In this document: one piece after another, positions 16,206 through 24,571 of the stretch | Layout: each line of letters starts with the position of its first letter | Numbering within the stretch: the first letter of the stretch is position 1 | NCBI RefSeq assembly: GCF_003967355.1 | Contig: NZ_BIFH01000013.1 | Span: 926,651-990,650 of the forward strand | DNA from: Embleya hyalina | Lineage (GTDB): Bacteria; Actinomycetota; Actinomycetes; Streptomycetales; Streptomycetaceae | Length of the DNA stretch: 64,000 nt | Reading direction: 5' to 3' | Notes under the pieces: generated by a model | What the model was told of the DNA's origin: nothing | The model's database searches: none | What the model saw: the letters and a program-made list of their open reading frames with translations, nothing else | Translations under genes and position numbers: made by a program

Positions 16206-16215
16206 CACCCCGCGC

Positions 16216-16253
16216 CGCCCGTCCCGTGCCCCGGTGTGTCGGGGCGACGGGCG
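16216..16253. terminator. Bidirectional terminator between DUF981 and hmp
   Basis: CGCCCGTC pairs with GACGGGCG and GCCCCG pairs with CGGGGC around a GTGTGT loop, giving 14 bp with one 4-nt bulge. It sits between convergent genes. Confidence 0.75.
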
Positions 16254-16263
16254 AGGGGCGACG

Positions 16264-17454
16264 CTACTCGCCGCCGAGCCACAGATCGGGGCCGAAGACC
16301 TCGTAGTGGATGTCGGCGGCGGGGACGCCGCGTTCGATGAGCCGGGCGCGTATCGCGCGCATGAAGGGCAGCGGGCCGCACAGGTAGGCGCGGGCGGCGG
16401 TCGGGACGGCGATGTCCGTCAGGTCCATGCGTCCCGCGCGGGCCTCGGTGGTGCCCTCCGCGTCGGGCGATTCGTACCAGAAGTGCGCCGCTGCCGAGGG
16501 CAGTTCGGCGGCCAGTCGGGTGTGTCGCGCGCGCAGGGCGTGCTCGGCGGGAGAACGATCGGCGTGCAGTACGGTGACGGGTCCGGCGTGGTCGACACTC
16601 ACGAGGTGGTCGAGCATCGCCACCATCGGAGTGCAGCCGATGCCGGCGGAGATCAGCAGCAGCGGCGCGTCGGCGTCGATGGACGGCACGTCGCCGTACG
16701 GGGCGGACAGGGTCAGGCGCGAGCCTTCCCGCACGTGCGCGTGCAGGTGGTTGGACACCTCTCCGTCGGGCGTGCCGTGCACCCGCTTGACGGTGATCGA
16801 CAGGGTCTCGGCGGGCGCCGCCGACAGGCTGTACTGCCTGATCTGCCGTGCACCGTCGGCGAGTTCGACCTGGACCGAGACGTACTGTCCCGGCCGGAAG
16901 CGTGGTGCGTCCGCGCCGTCGACCGGCCGCAGCCGAAACGTGACGACGTCCGCGGTCTCGCGCGAGCGCCGCACGACCTCCCAGTCGCGCCAGGTGCTTC
17001 CGTCGACGGCGCCGGCCTCGGCGTACAGGCGGGCCTCGACGGCGATCAGGGCGTTGGCCATCAGCCAGTAGACCTCGTCCCACGCGCGGGCGACGTCGGG
17101 TGTGACGGCCTCGCCGAGCACATCCACGATCGCCGCGAACAGGTGGGTGTGTACGACGACGTACTGGTCGCGGGTGACGCCGAGCGACGCGTGCTTGTGG
17201 GCGATGCGGGCGATCAGGGCGTCGGGACGAACCTGCGGGTGCTCGACGAGCGCGGTGGCGAACGCGGCGATCGAACCGGCCAGCGCCCGCTTTTGCGAAC
17301 CGTCCGCCTGGTTGCCGCGGTTGAACAGGTCGCGGAGGAGTTCGGGGTGGGCCGCGAACAACTTCTTGTAGAAGAGGTCGGTGATGTCACCGATGGCCGC
17401 GCCGATCGTCGGAAGCGTGGCGCGGACGGTGGTTGTGGCCTGCTCGGACAACAT
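16264..17454 (-). CDS. hmp: Flavohemoglobin (nitric oxide dioxygenase)
   Basis: A 396-residue three-domain protein that converts NO and O2 to nitrate using NAD(P)H. The globin domain (residues 1 to about 140) has the distal Tyr29 (DLFYKKLF) and proximal-region IAHKHASLG with His88. The FAD domain follows (RQYSLSAAP, FRPGQYVSV), then the NAD domain (ISAGIGCTPM and YLCGPLPFM). Length and order are standard. It lies 99 bp downstream of nsrR on the same strand, with an NsrR-like operator just before its start, which indicates NO-induced expression. Confidence 0.97.
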   Translation of the reverse strand: MLSEQATTTVRATLPTIGAAIGDITDLFYKKLFAAHPELLRDLFNRGNQADGSQKRALAGSIAAFATALVEHPQVRPDALIARIAHKHASLGVTRDQYVVVHTHLFAAIVDVLGEAVTPDVARAWDEVYWLMANALIAVEARLYAEAGAVDGSTWRDWEVVRRSRETADVVTFRLRPVDGADAPRFRPGQYVSVQVELADGARQIRQYSLSAAPAETLSITVKRVHGTPDGEVSNHLHAHVREGSRLTLSAPYGDVPSIDADAPLLLISAGIGCTPMVAMLDHLVSVDHAGPVTVLHADRSPAEHALRARHTRLAAELPSAAAHFWYESPDAEGTTEARAGRMDLTDIAVPTAARAYLCGPLPFMRAIRARLIERGVPAADIHYEVFGPDLWLGGE

Positions 17455-17464
17455 GACGACTCCT

Positions 17465-17487
17465 AATTGGTATCACAGATGCGTATT
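17465..17487 (-). promoter_or_regulatory. NsrR-like operator upstream of hmp
   Basis: On the minus strand the site reads AATACGCATC then a short centre then ATACCAATT, an imperfect inverted repeat of the NsrR type. The left half AATACGCATC is identical to that at the nsrR promoter (18020-18042). It lies 11 bp upstream of the hmp ATG. Confidence 0.7.
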
Positions 17488-17553
17488 AAAGAGCGGGGGA
17501 GGTGGGCGAAGGGCGTGAGACGGGCGAGGAATGGAAGGTCGGGGCGGGACGAA

Positions 17554-18003
17554 TCAGCCGGACGCGGTGGGCGCCCGGGCGATCATGCCGATCAGCGTCG
17601 GGCCGGTGGGCGAGGCGATCAGGTCGGCGAGGGTGATCGGGTCGAGCGAGGCGTAGAAGGCCTCCTGCGCACGCCGAAGCGCCCCGCGCAGACGGCAGTT
17701 CGCGGCGAGCGGACACGGCGAGTCGCCCTCGCAGGCCACCACGTCGCCGGCTCCCTCCAGTTCCCGGACCAGCGTCCCCATGGACGCGGACGCGGCGCCC
17801 GGCCCCAGGCTCAGACCGCCACCCCGACCGCGTCGCGCCTCGACCAGGCCGAGGTGCTGGAGGCGTGCGACCGCCTTGGCCGTGTGGGTGTACGGGATGT
17901 CGATCGCCTCGGCCACCCGGCGGGTGGTCAGGGACTCGTCCCGGGTGGCCGCGAGACACATCAGTGTCCGCAGCGCCACATCGGTGAACATGGCCAGTCG
18001 CAT
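17554..18003 (-). CDS. nsrR: NsrR, NO-sensing Rrf2-family repressor
   Basis: A 149-residue Rrf2 protein with an N-terminal winged helix and an iron-sulfur loop. Cys91, Cys97 and Cys103 (CEGDSPCPLAANC) keep the CX5CX5C spacing of Streptomyces NsrR, and Asp8 is present at the position of its fourth, non-cysteine ligand. ATG 18003 gives this numbering; a TTG/ATG three codons earlier is possible. NO destroys the [4Fe-4S] cluster and relieves repression of hmp and of nsrR itself. Operator-like sites precede both genes. Confidence 0.93.
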   Translation of the reverse strand: MRLAMFTDVALRTLMCLAATRDESLTTRRVAEAIDIPYTHTAKAVARLQHLGLVEARRGRGGGLSLGPGAASASMGTLVRELEGAGDVVACEGDSPCPLAANCRLRGALRRAQEAFYASLDPITLADLIASPTGPTLIGMIARAPTASG

Positions 18004-18019
18004 GCGGAGCACGCTATTT

Positions 18020-18042
18020 AATACGCATCACGAATGCAACTT
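18020..18042 (-). promoter_or_regulatory. NsrR-like operator upstream of nsrR
   Basis: On the plus strand AATACGCATC, a short centre, then ATGCAACTT. It lies 17 bp before the nsrR start and shares its left half with the hmp site, consistent with autoregulation. Confidence 0.7.
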
Positions 18043-18123
18043 AAGCTCCCGAGGGCCACCCCGACCGCGCCGCGACCCTTTACCGAGGACGAGACCGACG
18101 AGTGACCGGCAACGGCCGCCCTC

Positions 18124-18894
18124 TCAGCACGACGGGACCTTGCCTCCCGTCCCGAGCGCCTTCAACGCATCCACCGCACCGGCCAGGGTCTCCACGGGGA
18201 CGAGTCGCAATCCGCCGTTGCCCGCCCGGTCCGCCTCGCCGCACTCGGCCCTCGGAAGGACGAACACCGTTGCCTGGTCCCGTTTCGCGGCCAGGAGCTT
18301 CATCGGCAGACCACCGATCCTGCGGACCCGGCCGTCGGCGTCGATCGCGCCGGTGCCGGCGATGGTGCGTCCGCCGGTGAGGTCTTGCCCGGACAGTTTG
18401 TCCACGATGCCCAGGGCGAGAAACAACCCGGCGCTCGGCCCACCGACCCTGCCGGTGTGAAACGTCGGCTTCGCCTGCTCGGTCGACATACCGAGGTACG
18501 CGAGAGCCGCGACCGTGGCATTGTCCTGTGCCTTGTTCATGTCCCGGAGATTGGCTTCTAGGACCTGCTGGCCCGACTTCCCGTCGGGATAGACCGACTC
18601 CTTCGGCACGACCGCCTTGTCGGTGTCCCACCACGCGCGCAGCAGGGAACCGAGGTGATGCCTCTCGCCGCGTGCGCCGACCCCGACCGTGGTCAACAGC
18701 AGTCGACCGGTGGTCGGGTACACCCTGGCGGGGCCGGAGATCTCGACGACCGGCCGGCCCTCGTTCTCGCCCAGGGTGTCCAACGTCGACGAGGGCCGGA
18801 CCACGACGTACGGCACAGGCACCGAAAACGCGAGGGCGAACATCAGCAGGACGAGGAACAGGGACACCCGGAGCACAAGCTTGGAACGAGCCAC
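18124..18894 (-). CDS. Membrane-anchored Lon-like (S16) serine protease
   Basis: A 256-residue protein with one N-terminal membrane helix (residues 6-25), a SPVPYVVVRPSSTLDTLGE stretch typical of YlbL-type secreted proteases, and an S16 catalytic domain with Ser154 in VGGPSAGLFLAL and Lys199 in GGLPMKLLAAKR. The usual PDZ domain between the N-terminal region and the protease domain is missing: AYLGM passes almost directly to FHTGRVGGPSAG, about 90 residues short. Activity may therefore be PDZ-independent. The substrate is unknown. Confidence 0.85.
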   Translation of the reverse strand: MARSKLVLRVSLFLVLLMFALAFSVPVPYVVVRPSSTLDTLGENEGRPVVEISGPARVYPTTGRLLLTTVGVGARGERHHLGSLLRAWWDTDKAVVPKESVYPDGKSGQQVLEANLRDMNKAQDNATVAALAYLGMSTEQAKPTFHTGRVGGPSAGLFLALGIVDKLSGQDLTGGRTIAGTGAIDADGRVRRIGGLPMKLLAAKRDQATVFVLPRAECGEADRAGNGGLRLVPVETLAGAVDALKALGTGGKVPSC

Positions 18895-18989
18895 GCCCCA
18901 TCATTGAACAGGGCGCGATCCCACCCGCCCCCGGGGGGGTTCGGGCGACGCGAGAAACCCCGATGCGGACAGCGCCGATCGTGGGGTGT

Positions 18990-20105
18990 TCAGGGGTGTT
19001 CGTTTGCGAGATCGCCGGTTCGAGGTCGGTCGTCGTTTCCGGCGGGAACCGTGGTTGGCTCGGTGGCGCAGGGTGCCGGCGGGGCCGGAACGTGGGCGAA
19101 GTCGCGGGCGTTGTCCGGGCGGCGTGCCCAGCGGCCCGAGAGTACGGAGCAGACGATCAGTTGCAGTTGGTGATACAGCATCAGCGGCAGGATCGTCGTC
19201 CCGGCGTGGGCACCGAACAGGACCGCCGCCATAGGCAGGCCCGCGGCCAGGCTTTTGGTGGCGCCACCGAACACGATGGTGATCCGGTCTTCGACCGTGA
19301 AGCCCAGCCGTCGGGACGACGTCGCCGTCAGGCCGAGCGTGGCGCCCAGCAGCGCGGCGGTCACCACGACCAACGCCGCCAGCCGTGCCGGCGTGACCTG
19401 TTGCCAGACGCCTTGGACCATCCCGGCGCTGAACGCGCAGTACACGACGAGCAGGATCGAACCACGGTCGACGAGCCCGAGCCACGTCTTGTGACGGGTG
19501 ACGAACGCGCCCAGCCGGGGGCGCAGGAGTTGACCGGCGAGGAACGGCGCGAGCAGTTGTGTGCCGATGGAGAGCAGCCCGGACGCGGAGACGTCCACGC
19601 GCGAGCCGATCAACCACGCGGCGAGCAACGGCGTCGCGAGCATGCCGAGCAGACTGGAGTACGTACCGGCGCAGATCGCCGCAGGCACGTTTCCGCGCGC
19701 GACGGACGTCAGCGCGATCGAGGACTGCACGGTGGACGGGACGACGCACAGGAACAGCAGTCCGATGTACAGGTCCCGGGTGAGTACCTGTGGAACCAGG
19801 CCCGAGGCGGCGAGCCCGAAAGCGGGAAAGACGACGAACGTGCAGCAGACGATGGTGAGATGGAGCCGCCAGTGGCGGAGTCCGGCGACCGCCTCGCCGG
19901 TGGACAGTCGTGCGCCGTAGAGGAAGAAGAGAAGCCCGATGGCCACGTCCGCGCCGACGCCGAACGTCGAGGCCGCCCGACCCTGAGCGGGCAGGACCGC
20001 GGCCAGGGCGACGGTACCGAGCAGGGCCGCGATGTAGGGGTCGATCGGCAGTCGCCGCATCGTCCCGAGGAGCCGGGTACGGTGGCCGGGCGTGTCGTCC
20101 TGCAT
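18990..20105 (-). CDS. SBF-like (bile acid:sodium symporter family) transporter
   Basis: A 371-residue protein with about ten membrane helices, matching the SLC10A7/YfeH branch of the bile acid:Na+ symporter superfamily. The conserved elements VVPSTVQSSIALTSVARGN and IVFGGATKSLAAGLPMAAVLF correspond to the two crossover regions. The C-terminal 40 residues are polar. The substrate is not evident. The small secreted protein gene lies 96 bp upstream on the same strand. Confidence 0.88.
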   Translation of the reverse strand: MQDDTPGHRTRLLGTMRRLPIDPYIAALLGTVALAAVLPAQGRAASTFGVGADVAIGLLFFLYGARLSTGEAVAGLRHWRLHLTIVCCTFVVFPAFGLAASGLVPQVLTRDLYIGLLFLCVVPSTVQSSIALTSVARGNVPAAICAGTYSSLLGMLATPLLAAWLIGSRVDVSASGLLSIGTQLLAPFLAGQLLRPRLGAFVTRHKTWLGLVDRGSILLVVYCAFSAGMVQGVWQQVTPARLAALVVVTAALLGATLGLTATSSRRLGFTVEDRITIVFGGATKSLAAGLPMAAVLFGAHAGTTILPLMLYHQLQLIVCSVLSGRWARRPDNARDFAHVPAPPAPCATEPTTVPAGNDDRPRTGDLANEHP

Positions 20106-20201
20106 GACTTCCTTCGGTGCTGTGGTGGGGCATGGGTGGTGCGGAGTCGGGTCGGAGGCGGCGGCCGAGCCGGAAGCGAACCCGTTCGGCCGCCGCCGGA
20201 C

Positions 20202-20468
20202 TCAGTCCCCTCCCTCCAGGTCGCTGCCGACGACGCCGCCGGTCGCCGCGTTGAGCGATCGATCGATTTCCAGCACCGAATCGGGTTTGAAGCTGCCGAC
20301 CGGCAACACCGTTACGGTTGGCGCGAGTTGCACGACCGGGGTGGACGCGGCCTCGGGTGTCGGGGCCGGTTGTCCGCCGGTGTCGGCCGCGGCCGACACC
20401 CCGGGGCTTGCCGCGAACAGCAGACCGGCCGCGAGGGTGGTGACGGTGAGAGTGTTCAGTGCTCGCAC
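20202..20468 (-). CDS. Small secreted hypothetical protein
   Basis: Eighty-eight residues from GTG 20468 with GAGGAG 9-14 bases upstream. The signal peptide is clear (RALNTLTVTTLAAGLLFAAS, cleavage near VSAAA). The mature part is about 60 residues, Pro/Thr/Val-rich then acidic (GVVGSDLEGGD), and has no cysteine. No family is recognised. The gene follows the isocitrate-lyase-family gene by 82 bp. Confidence 0.6.
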   Translation of the reverse strand: MRALNTLTVTTLAAGLLFAASPGVSAAADTGGQPAPTPEAASTPVVQLAPTVTVLPVGSFKPDSVLEIDRSLNAATGGVVGSDLEGGD

Positions 20469-20550
20469 GTGGTCGGGACTCCTCGTCGTGGGCGAGGCGG
20501 ACGGCGACGGCGGCGGATGGGCGGACGGGTGGGCGACCAGATCGGTACGG

Positions 20551-21414
20551 TCACACCGAGACCGCGTCCCGGGCCGAGTGGTGGCGGCTGATGTTCTTCT
20601 CCAACAGCTCGGTCGACTCGCGGACGCCGATGCCGGCACCCTCGTTCACCTGGGGGAGCCGTCCGTCGGCGAAGGCGAGGTCGGCGAGCGCGGCGTCGAT
20701 GGCGCTGTGCGCCGCGAACAGGCACGGCGTGCTGTAGATCGCGACGTCCACGTCCAGTTCGGTCAGTTCGGTGAGCGAGAGCCGTGGTGACTTGCCGCCG
20801 GCGATCTGGTTGAACAACAACGGTTTGTCGCCGATCACGGCCCGGATCCGACTGATCCACTCGATGCTGCGGACCCCGTCCACCAGAACCACGTCGGCGT
20901 CGGTCTCCGCGAGTGCGGCGGCGCGCCGCAGGATCTCCTTCTCCTCCGTCGCGTCGGTGCGCGCCACGACGAGCAGGTCGGTCCGCGATTCGAGCACCAG
21001 GTTCAGTTTCGTCAAGTACTCGTCCAGCGGCAGCACTTGCTTTCCGTCCGCGTGACCGCAACGGCGCGGACGTTGCTGATCCTCCAGGATGACCCCGGAA
21101 GCGCCTGCCCGTTCGAGCTGTTGCACGACGTGGCAGGCGACCTCGGGGTCGACGTAACCGTCGTCGATGTCCACGAGCACGTGGTGCCGGGGGAAGGCCA
21201 GTCGCAGGCGCTCGGCGAAGTGCACCATGTCGGGCCAGGCGATGAAGCCGATGTCGGGCAAGCCGTAGTGGGACGCGGCGAAGCCGAATCCGGAGACGAA
21301 GAAGCCTCCGTAGTGCTGGGCCGCGATGGACGCGGAGTACATGTCGTAGATGCCGATGAGAGGCGTCGTTCGGGGGCGGGAAATCTCTTCGCGCAGGGCG
21401 CTGCCGTAAGTCAC
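20551..21414 (-). CDS. Isocitrate lyase/PEP mutase-superfamily enzyme
   Basis: A 287-residue TIM barrel. GTG 21414 is preferred because GGAGG lies 4 bases upstream. The metal-binding DIDDGYVDPEV and the catalytic loop LEDQQRPRRCGHADG are present. The CGH loop is the lyase type (isocitrate or methylisocitrate lyase, dimethylmalate lyase) rather than the ED-K-NS loop of true PEP mutases, so phosphonate synthesis is unlikely. Lys in the common KKCGH is Arg here. The substrate is probably a small 2-hydroxy or 2-oxo dicarboxylate. Confidence 0.85.
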   Translation of the reverse strand: MTYGSALREEISRPRTTPLIGIYDMYSASIAAQHYGGFFVSGFGFAASHYGLPDIGFIAWPDMVHFAERLRLAFPRHHVLVDIDDGYVDPEVACHVVQQLERAGASGVILEDQQRPRRCGHADGKQVLPLDEYLTKLNLVLESRTDLLVVARTDATEEKEILRRAAALAETDADVVLVDGVRSIEWISRIRAVIGDKPLLFNQIAGGKSPRLSLTELTELDVDVAIYSTPCLFAAHSAIDAALADLAFADGRLPQVNEGAGIGVRESTELLEKNISRHHSARDAVSV

Positions 21415-21754
21415 GGTTCCTCCGAAGTCGAGAGCGAGTCCTTCCGCCGCGACCGATATGCGCGGGAGCGTGCAGTCGACGCTTCGGCCCGGCGCGGCAC
21501 GGCCCATGTCGAGATGGACGACGCGACGTGCCGGTGCGGACGAAAGTCTGTCGACTACTACATGTGACGGAAAGACTTCGCTCCGTAGTATGTGGAGGTG
21601 GGCAAGTCTTTGTCAAGATTCAACCAACTCGCTGTTCGAATCCCTTTGATGACCCCTTGACAAGACCGACCACGCCATCTGCCGGCCGAGCGTCCGAGGG
21701 ATAGTTGCTGCTCCGCGCTGATCGTGGACCGGGCGGTGGGGGTGGGGTCGGTGT
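21415..21754. other. AT-richer intergenic region before the isocitrate-lyase-like gene
   Basis: No ORF is supported in these 340 bp. They contain the promoter below and an 8-bp inverted pair TTGTCAAG (21610-21617) / CTTGACAA (21656-21663) that could be an operator. Confidence 0.5.
21587..21616 (-). promoter_or_regulatory. Predicted promoter for the isocitrate-lyase-like gene
   Basis: On the minus strand a perfect TTGACA (21616-21611) is followed by 18 bp and CATACT (21592-21587), about 170 bp upstream of the GTG start. The -35 overlaps one arm of the TTGTCAAG inverted repeat. Confidence 0.5.
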
Positions 21755-22942
21755 TCAGGCTGCGCGGAGCAGTTCGTCGGTCAGGATGCGGCGGTACGCG
21801 CCGATCCGGCCGGGGCCGCCCACCGTCACCGCGCCGACCAGGCGCCCCGCGCGGTGGTATGTGACCTCGAGCCTGCGGCCAAAGACGTCGTATCGGACGA
21901 CTCGGCGCTCGTCGGAGTGCGCGGGCAGCCCGACGGCGCGCAGCGTGGACCCGTGCAGGTCGGACCAGAAGGAGGGCACGACGGTGAACGGCCGGGCGTC
22001 GTCGTGGTGGAGCAGGGTGCGTGCCGCCGCCGCGGCCTGTTCGGCGGCGTTGCTCCAGTGGCCGAGCGCGATCGGCGCGCCGTCGGCGAGCGGGTGCGGC
22101 CATCTGGCGATGTCGCCCGCCGCGACCACGTTCGGCAGCGGCGCGCCGCTTTCGTGCAGCACCCGCAGGCACGGATCGCACGCCACGCCCCCGGCCACCG
22201 GTACGCCCGATCCGGCCAGCCATCCGGTGTTGGGCTCGGCACCCAGGGCGAGGACGGCGAGGTCGGCGTCGACGGTGTCGCCGTCCGAGAGCACGACGCC
22301 GGTCAAGGCGGGGTTCCCGGTGAAGCCCAGCGCGGTGCGACGGGTCACCAGGGCGATGCCGGCGGCCCGGTGCAACTCCGCCACGTAGGCGCCGACTTCG
22401 TCCGCCACCAGGCGGGCCAACGGCTGGGCGGTCGAGACCACCAGGGTGACGTCGAGCCCGCGTCCGCGGGCGGCCCCCGCGATCTCGCTGCCCAGATAGC
22501 CGCCGCCGACCACGACGATGCGACGGCCCGTACGAAGCCGGGTCCGCAGCGCCGCTGCGTCGTCGCGCCCGCGCAGGGTGAGCACCCCGTCGGGGACGTG
22601 GTCGGCCGGATGGGTCCGAGCGGCGGCGCCGGTGGCGATGACCAGTCCGTCGTAGTCGAGTTCGCGGCCGTCGGCCAGCCGGACCGTGCGGCCCACCGGA
22701 TCCAGGGCCTTTGCCGGGGTGCCGAGCAGCCAGGTCGCGTCGAGGTCGGGCGGGATCGGCAGGTCGGCGTCCTCGGGCCGCGCCGCTCCGGTCAGGTGCC
22801 GCTTCGACAACGGCGGGCGGTCGTACGGGAGATGGGGTTCGTCGCCGACCAGGGTCAGGGTGCCGCGAAACCCCTCGGCACGCAGCGCCTGTGCGGTCCG
22901 CAGACCCGCCAGGGAGGCGCCCACGATCACGACGCGCCTCAT
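21755..22942 (-). CDS. FAD/NAD-dependent ferredoxin reductase
   Basis: A 395-residue pyridine-nucleotide-disulfide-type flavoprotein of the putidaredoxin/rhodocoxin reductase group. It has the N-terminal FAD motif VVIVGASLAGLRTAQALRAE, PYDRPPLSKRHLTG, the internal NAD motif VVVGGGYLGSEIAGAARGRG, and NVVAAGDIARWPH. It passes electrons from NAD(P)H to the ferredoxin encoded just upstream, whose stop overlaps this ATG (ATGA). No cytochrome P450 or Rieske oxygenase gene lies in the window, so the terminal acceptor must be elsewhere. Confidence 0.93.
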   Translation of the reverse strand: MRRVVIVGASLAGLRTAQALRAEGFRGTLTLVGDEPHLPYDRPPLSKRHLTGAARPEDADLPIPPDLDATWLLGTPAKALDPVGRTVRLADGRELDYDGLVIATGAAARTHPADHVPDGVLTLRGRDDAAALRTRLRTGRRIVVVGGGYLGSEIAGAARGRGLDVTLVVSTAQPLARLVADEVGAYVAELHRAAGIALVTRRTALGFTGNPALTGVVLSDGDTVDADLAVLALGAEPNTGWLAGSGVPVAGGVACDPCLRVLHESGAPLPNVVAAGDIARWPHPLADGAPIALGHWSNAAEQAAAAARTLLHHDDARPFTVVPSFWSDLHGSTLRAVGLPAHSDERRVVRYDVFGRRLEVTYHRAGRLVGAVTVGGPGRIGAYRRILTDELLRAA

Positions 22943-23136
22943 GCGCCGTCCTCGGCGATGGTGACGGCGCGGGCCGGGCACATCAAGGCGCCCGTGCGTA
23001 CGTGCCGGGCCAGGGCGGCGGGAGGTGCCGGCTCGTAGATGAGACGGTCTTCGTCGTCGAAGGCGAACACGTCCGGGGCGGCGAAGACGCATTGACCGTG
23101 GCTCTCGCACACCGTCATGTCCACGGTGACGCGCAT
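22939..23136 (-). CDS. [3Fe-4S] ferredoxin
   Basis: Sixty-five residues from ATG 23136 with GGGAG upstream. Cys10, Cys16 and Cys53 (CESHGQC and LMCPARA) form the three-cysteine pattern of actinomycete P450-type [3Fe-4S] ferredoxins. The acidic stretch DDED suits partner docking. It is co-translated with the reductase. Confidence 0.93.
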   Translation of the reverse strand: MRVTVDMTVCESHGQCVFAAPDVFAFDDEDRLIYEPAPPAALARHVRTGALMCPARAVTIAEDGA

Positions 23137-23214
23137 GGGCGAACTCCCTTGCAGGGTCGGACGAAAGGGGGATTGAAACGCGCGTACCGGCGGGGGCTCC
23201 GGCATGGTGACGGC

Positions 23215-24192
23215 CTACGGTGTGACGACCACGCGGCCGCGGGTCGCGGGCTGTTCGGCGGCTTCGTGAGCCTCGACGATGTCGTCGAGAGCGAAGCTCC
23301 GGACCTTCGGGAAGCACAGGTCGCCGGCGCACAGCGCGGCGGTGAGGTCCACCGCGGCAGCGTGGTTGGCGTCGTCCGGGAAGTCGTCGTTGCCCAGGAA
23401 ATGCACGGTGACGTTCTTGACCGCGAGCGACCGGAACGGCACCGGGGCCCGGCTGCGGCCGTTCGCGTAGGTCGCGATGGTCCCGCCGTACGCGAGAGTC
23501 TCCAGCCAGGTCGCGAGGTTGTCGGCGAACGCGCAATCGGCGACGCGGTGCACGCCGCCGGGCGCCAACTCCAGGATCCGCCGGGCGACCCGGCCGGAGG
23601 CCAGATCGACGGCGTGATGCGCGCCCGCCGCCAGGGCCCGGGCGACCTGGGCATCCTGCCGCACCGCCGCGATCACCGTGGCCCCCGCACGCCGACCCAC
23701 GGCCAGGGAACTGCGGCCGACCGAGCCCAGCGCGCCGGTGACCACGACGGTCTGCCCGACCACCGTCCCGTCGCCGAGGATCGCCCGATGCCCCGTGATA
23801 CCCGGCCTGCCCAGGCCCGCGACCTGGTCGAACGGGACCCCCGCCGGCAGCGCGACGGCCTGCGGGTCGGGAACGACGGTGTACTCGGCGGCGGTGCCGA
23901 ACGGCCGGTAGGACTGCGCGAGGTAGACCCAGACGCGCTGCCCGAGCCGACGGGCGTCGACACCCCGTCCCACCGCGTCGATCACTCCCGCGCCGTCGTC
24001 ATGGGGGATGATCCGCGGAAACCGCATGACCGAACCCGACGTCCCCCGCCGCTTGCGGGTATCGCACCGATGGACGGCGGAGACGGCCACCCTGACGCGG
24101 ACCTCGCCCGGCGCGGGCGACGGCGTCGGCAACTCGCCGACGGTCAGCACGTCGCGGGCCGGACCGTTGCGCTCGTACCAGGCCGCTCGCAC
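23215..24192 (-). CDS. Zinc-independent MDR oxidoreductase (quinone oxidoreductase-like)
   Basis: A 325-residue medium-chain dehydrogenase/reductase: GroES-like N-terminal half (APGEVRVRVAVSAVHRCDTR and IPHDDGAGVIDAVG) and a Rossmann half with VVVTGALGSVGRSSLAVGRR. Catalytic and structural zinc cysteines are absent, so it belongs with NADPH:quinone reductases and enoyl reductases. The substrate is unknown. It is upstream of the ferredoxin pair on the same strand (78-bp gap) and divergent from an AraC regulator that may control the set. Confidence 0.9.
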   Translation of the reverse strand: MRAAWYERNGPARDVLTVGELPTPSPAPGEVRVRVAVSAVHRCDTRKRRGTSGSVMRFPRIIPHDDGAGVIDAVGRGVDARRLGQRVWVYLAQSYRPFGTAAEYTVVPDPQAVALPAGVPFDQVAGLGRPGITGHRAILGDGTVVGQTVVVTGALGSVGRSSLAVGRRAGATVIAAVRQDAQVARALAAGAHHAVDLASGRVARRILELAPGGVHRVADCAFADNLATWLETLAYGGTIATYANGRSRAPVPFRSLAVKNVTVHFLGNDDFPDDANHAAAVDLTAALCAGDLCFPKVRSFALDDIVEAHEAAEQPATRGRVVVTP

Positions 24193-24571
24193 GACCGCTC
24201 ACCGCGCGCCGGTCGCGCGGATCGGGCCGCCGAGCCGGGCCGACGGTGGCGCCGGGTCGGGTGACGCACCGCGCGGACTTCGAGAGGCCGCGGGGGCCTT
24301 CGCGATGCGCGTGATGGGGTCGTTGGGGTCGTTGGCGTCGTTGGGGTCGTTCACAACGGGTTCCGTTTCGCTCGGGAAAGTACGCCGCGTGACGTGCCGG
24401 GCGACTCGGTTCGAGTCGTCCGCGGTTCGTGGCACTCGTTCCGTGACTCTTCGACCGTATGGACGCCACCGGGACCGGACGAGGGACCCGGCCCGCCGGC
24501 GAAGGGACGGCACATGCCAACGAGACGGCCGGCATCGACGCGGCGCCGATCGTGACCTAGCCTCGGAAACC
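24193..24571. other. Divergent intergenic region with a short tandem repeat
   Basis: These 379 bp separate the MDR and AraC genes. Inside are four 9-bp units TGGGGTCGT (one variant TGGCGTCGT) at 24315-24350. No coding sequence is supported. Confidence 0.6.
24315..24350. repeat. Four 9-bp tandem repeats
   Basis: TGGGGTCGT occurs at 24315, 24324 and 24342, with the variant TGGCGTCGT at 24333. The direct-repeat spacing of nearly one helical turn could suit an AraC-type regulator. Confidence 0.8.

Noticed and set aside
18528-20591. 687-codon plus-strand frame
   Set aside because: It spans the antisense of the Lon-like, transporter and secreted genes, is Arg/Gly/Asp-rich, and has no motifs.
20551-21414. 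Phosphonate biosynthesis (PEP mutase)
   Set aside because: The catalytic loop is RRCGH, the lyase type, and no phosphonopyruvate decarboxylase is nearby.
21656-21663. Plus-strand TTGACA as a promoter
   Set aside because: No gene lies downstream on the plus strand; it is better read as one arm of an inverted repeat.
22939-22942. Frameshift between ferredoxin and reductase
   Set aside because: The ATGA overlap is a normal coupled start; both proteins are full length.
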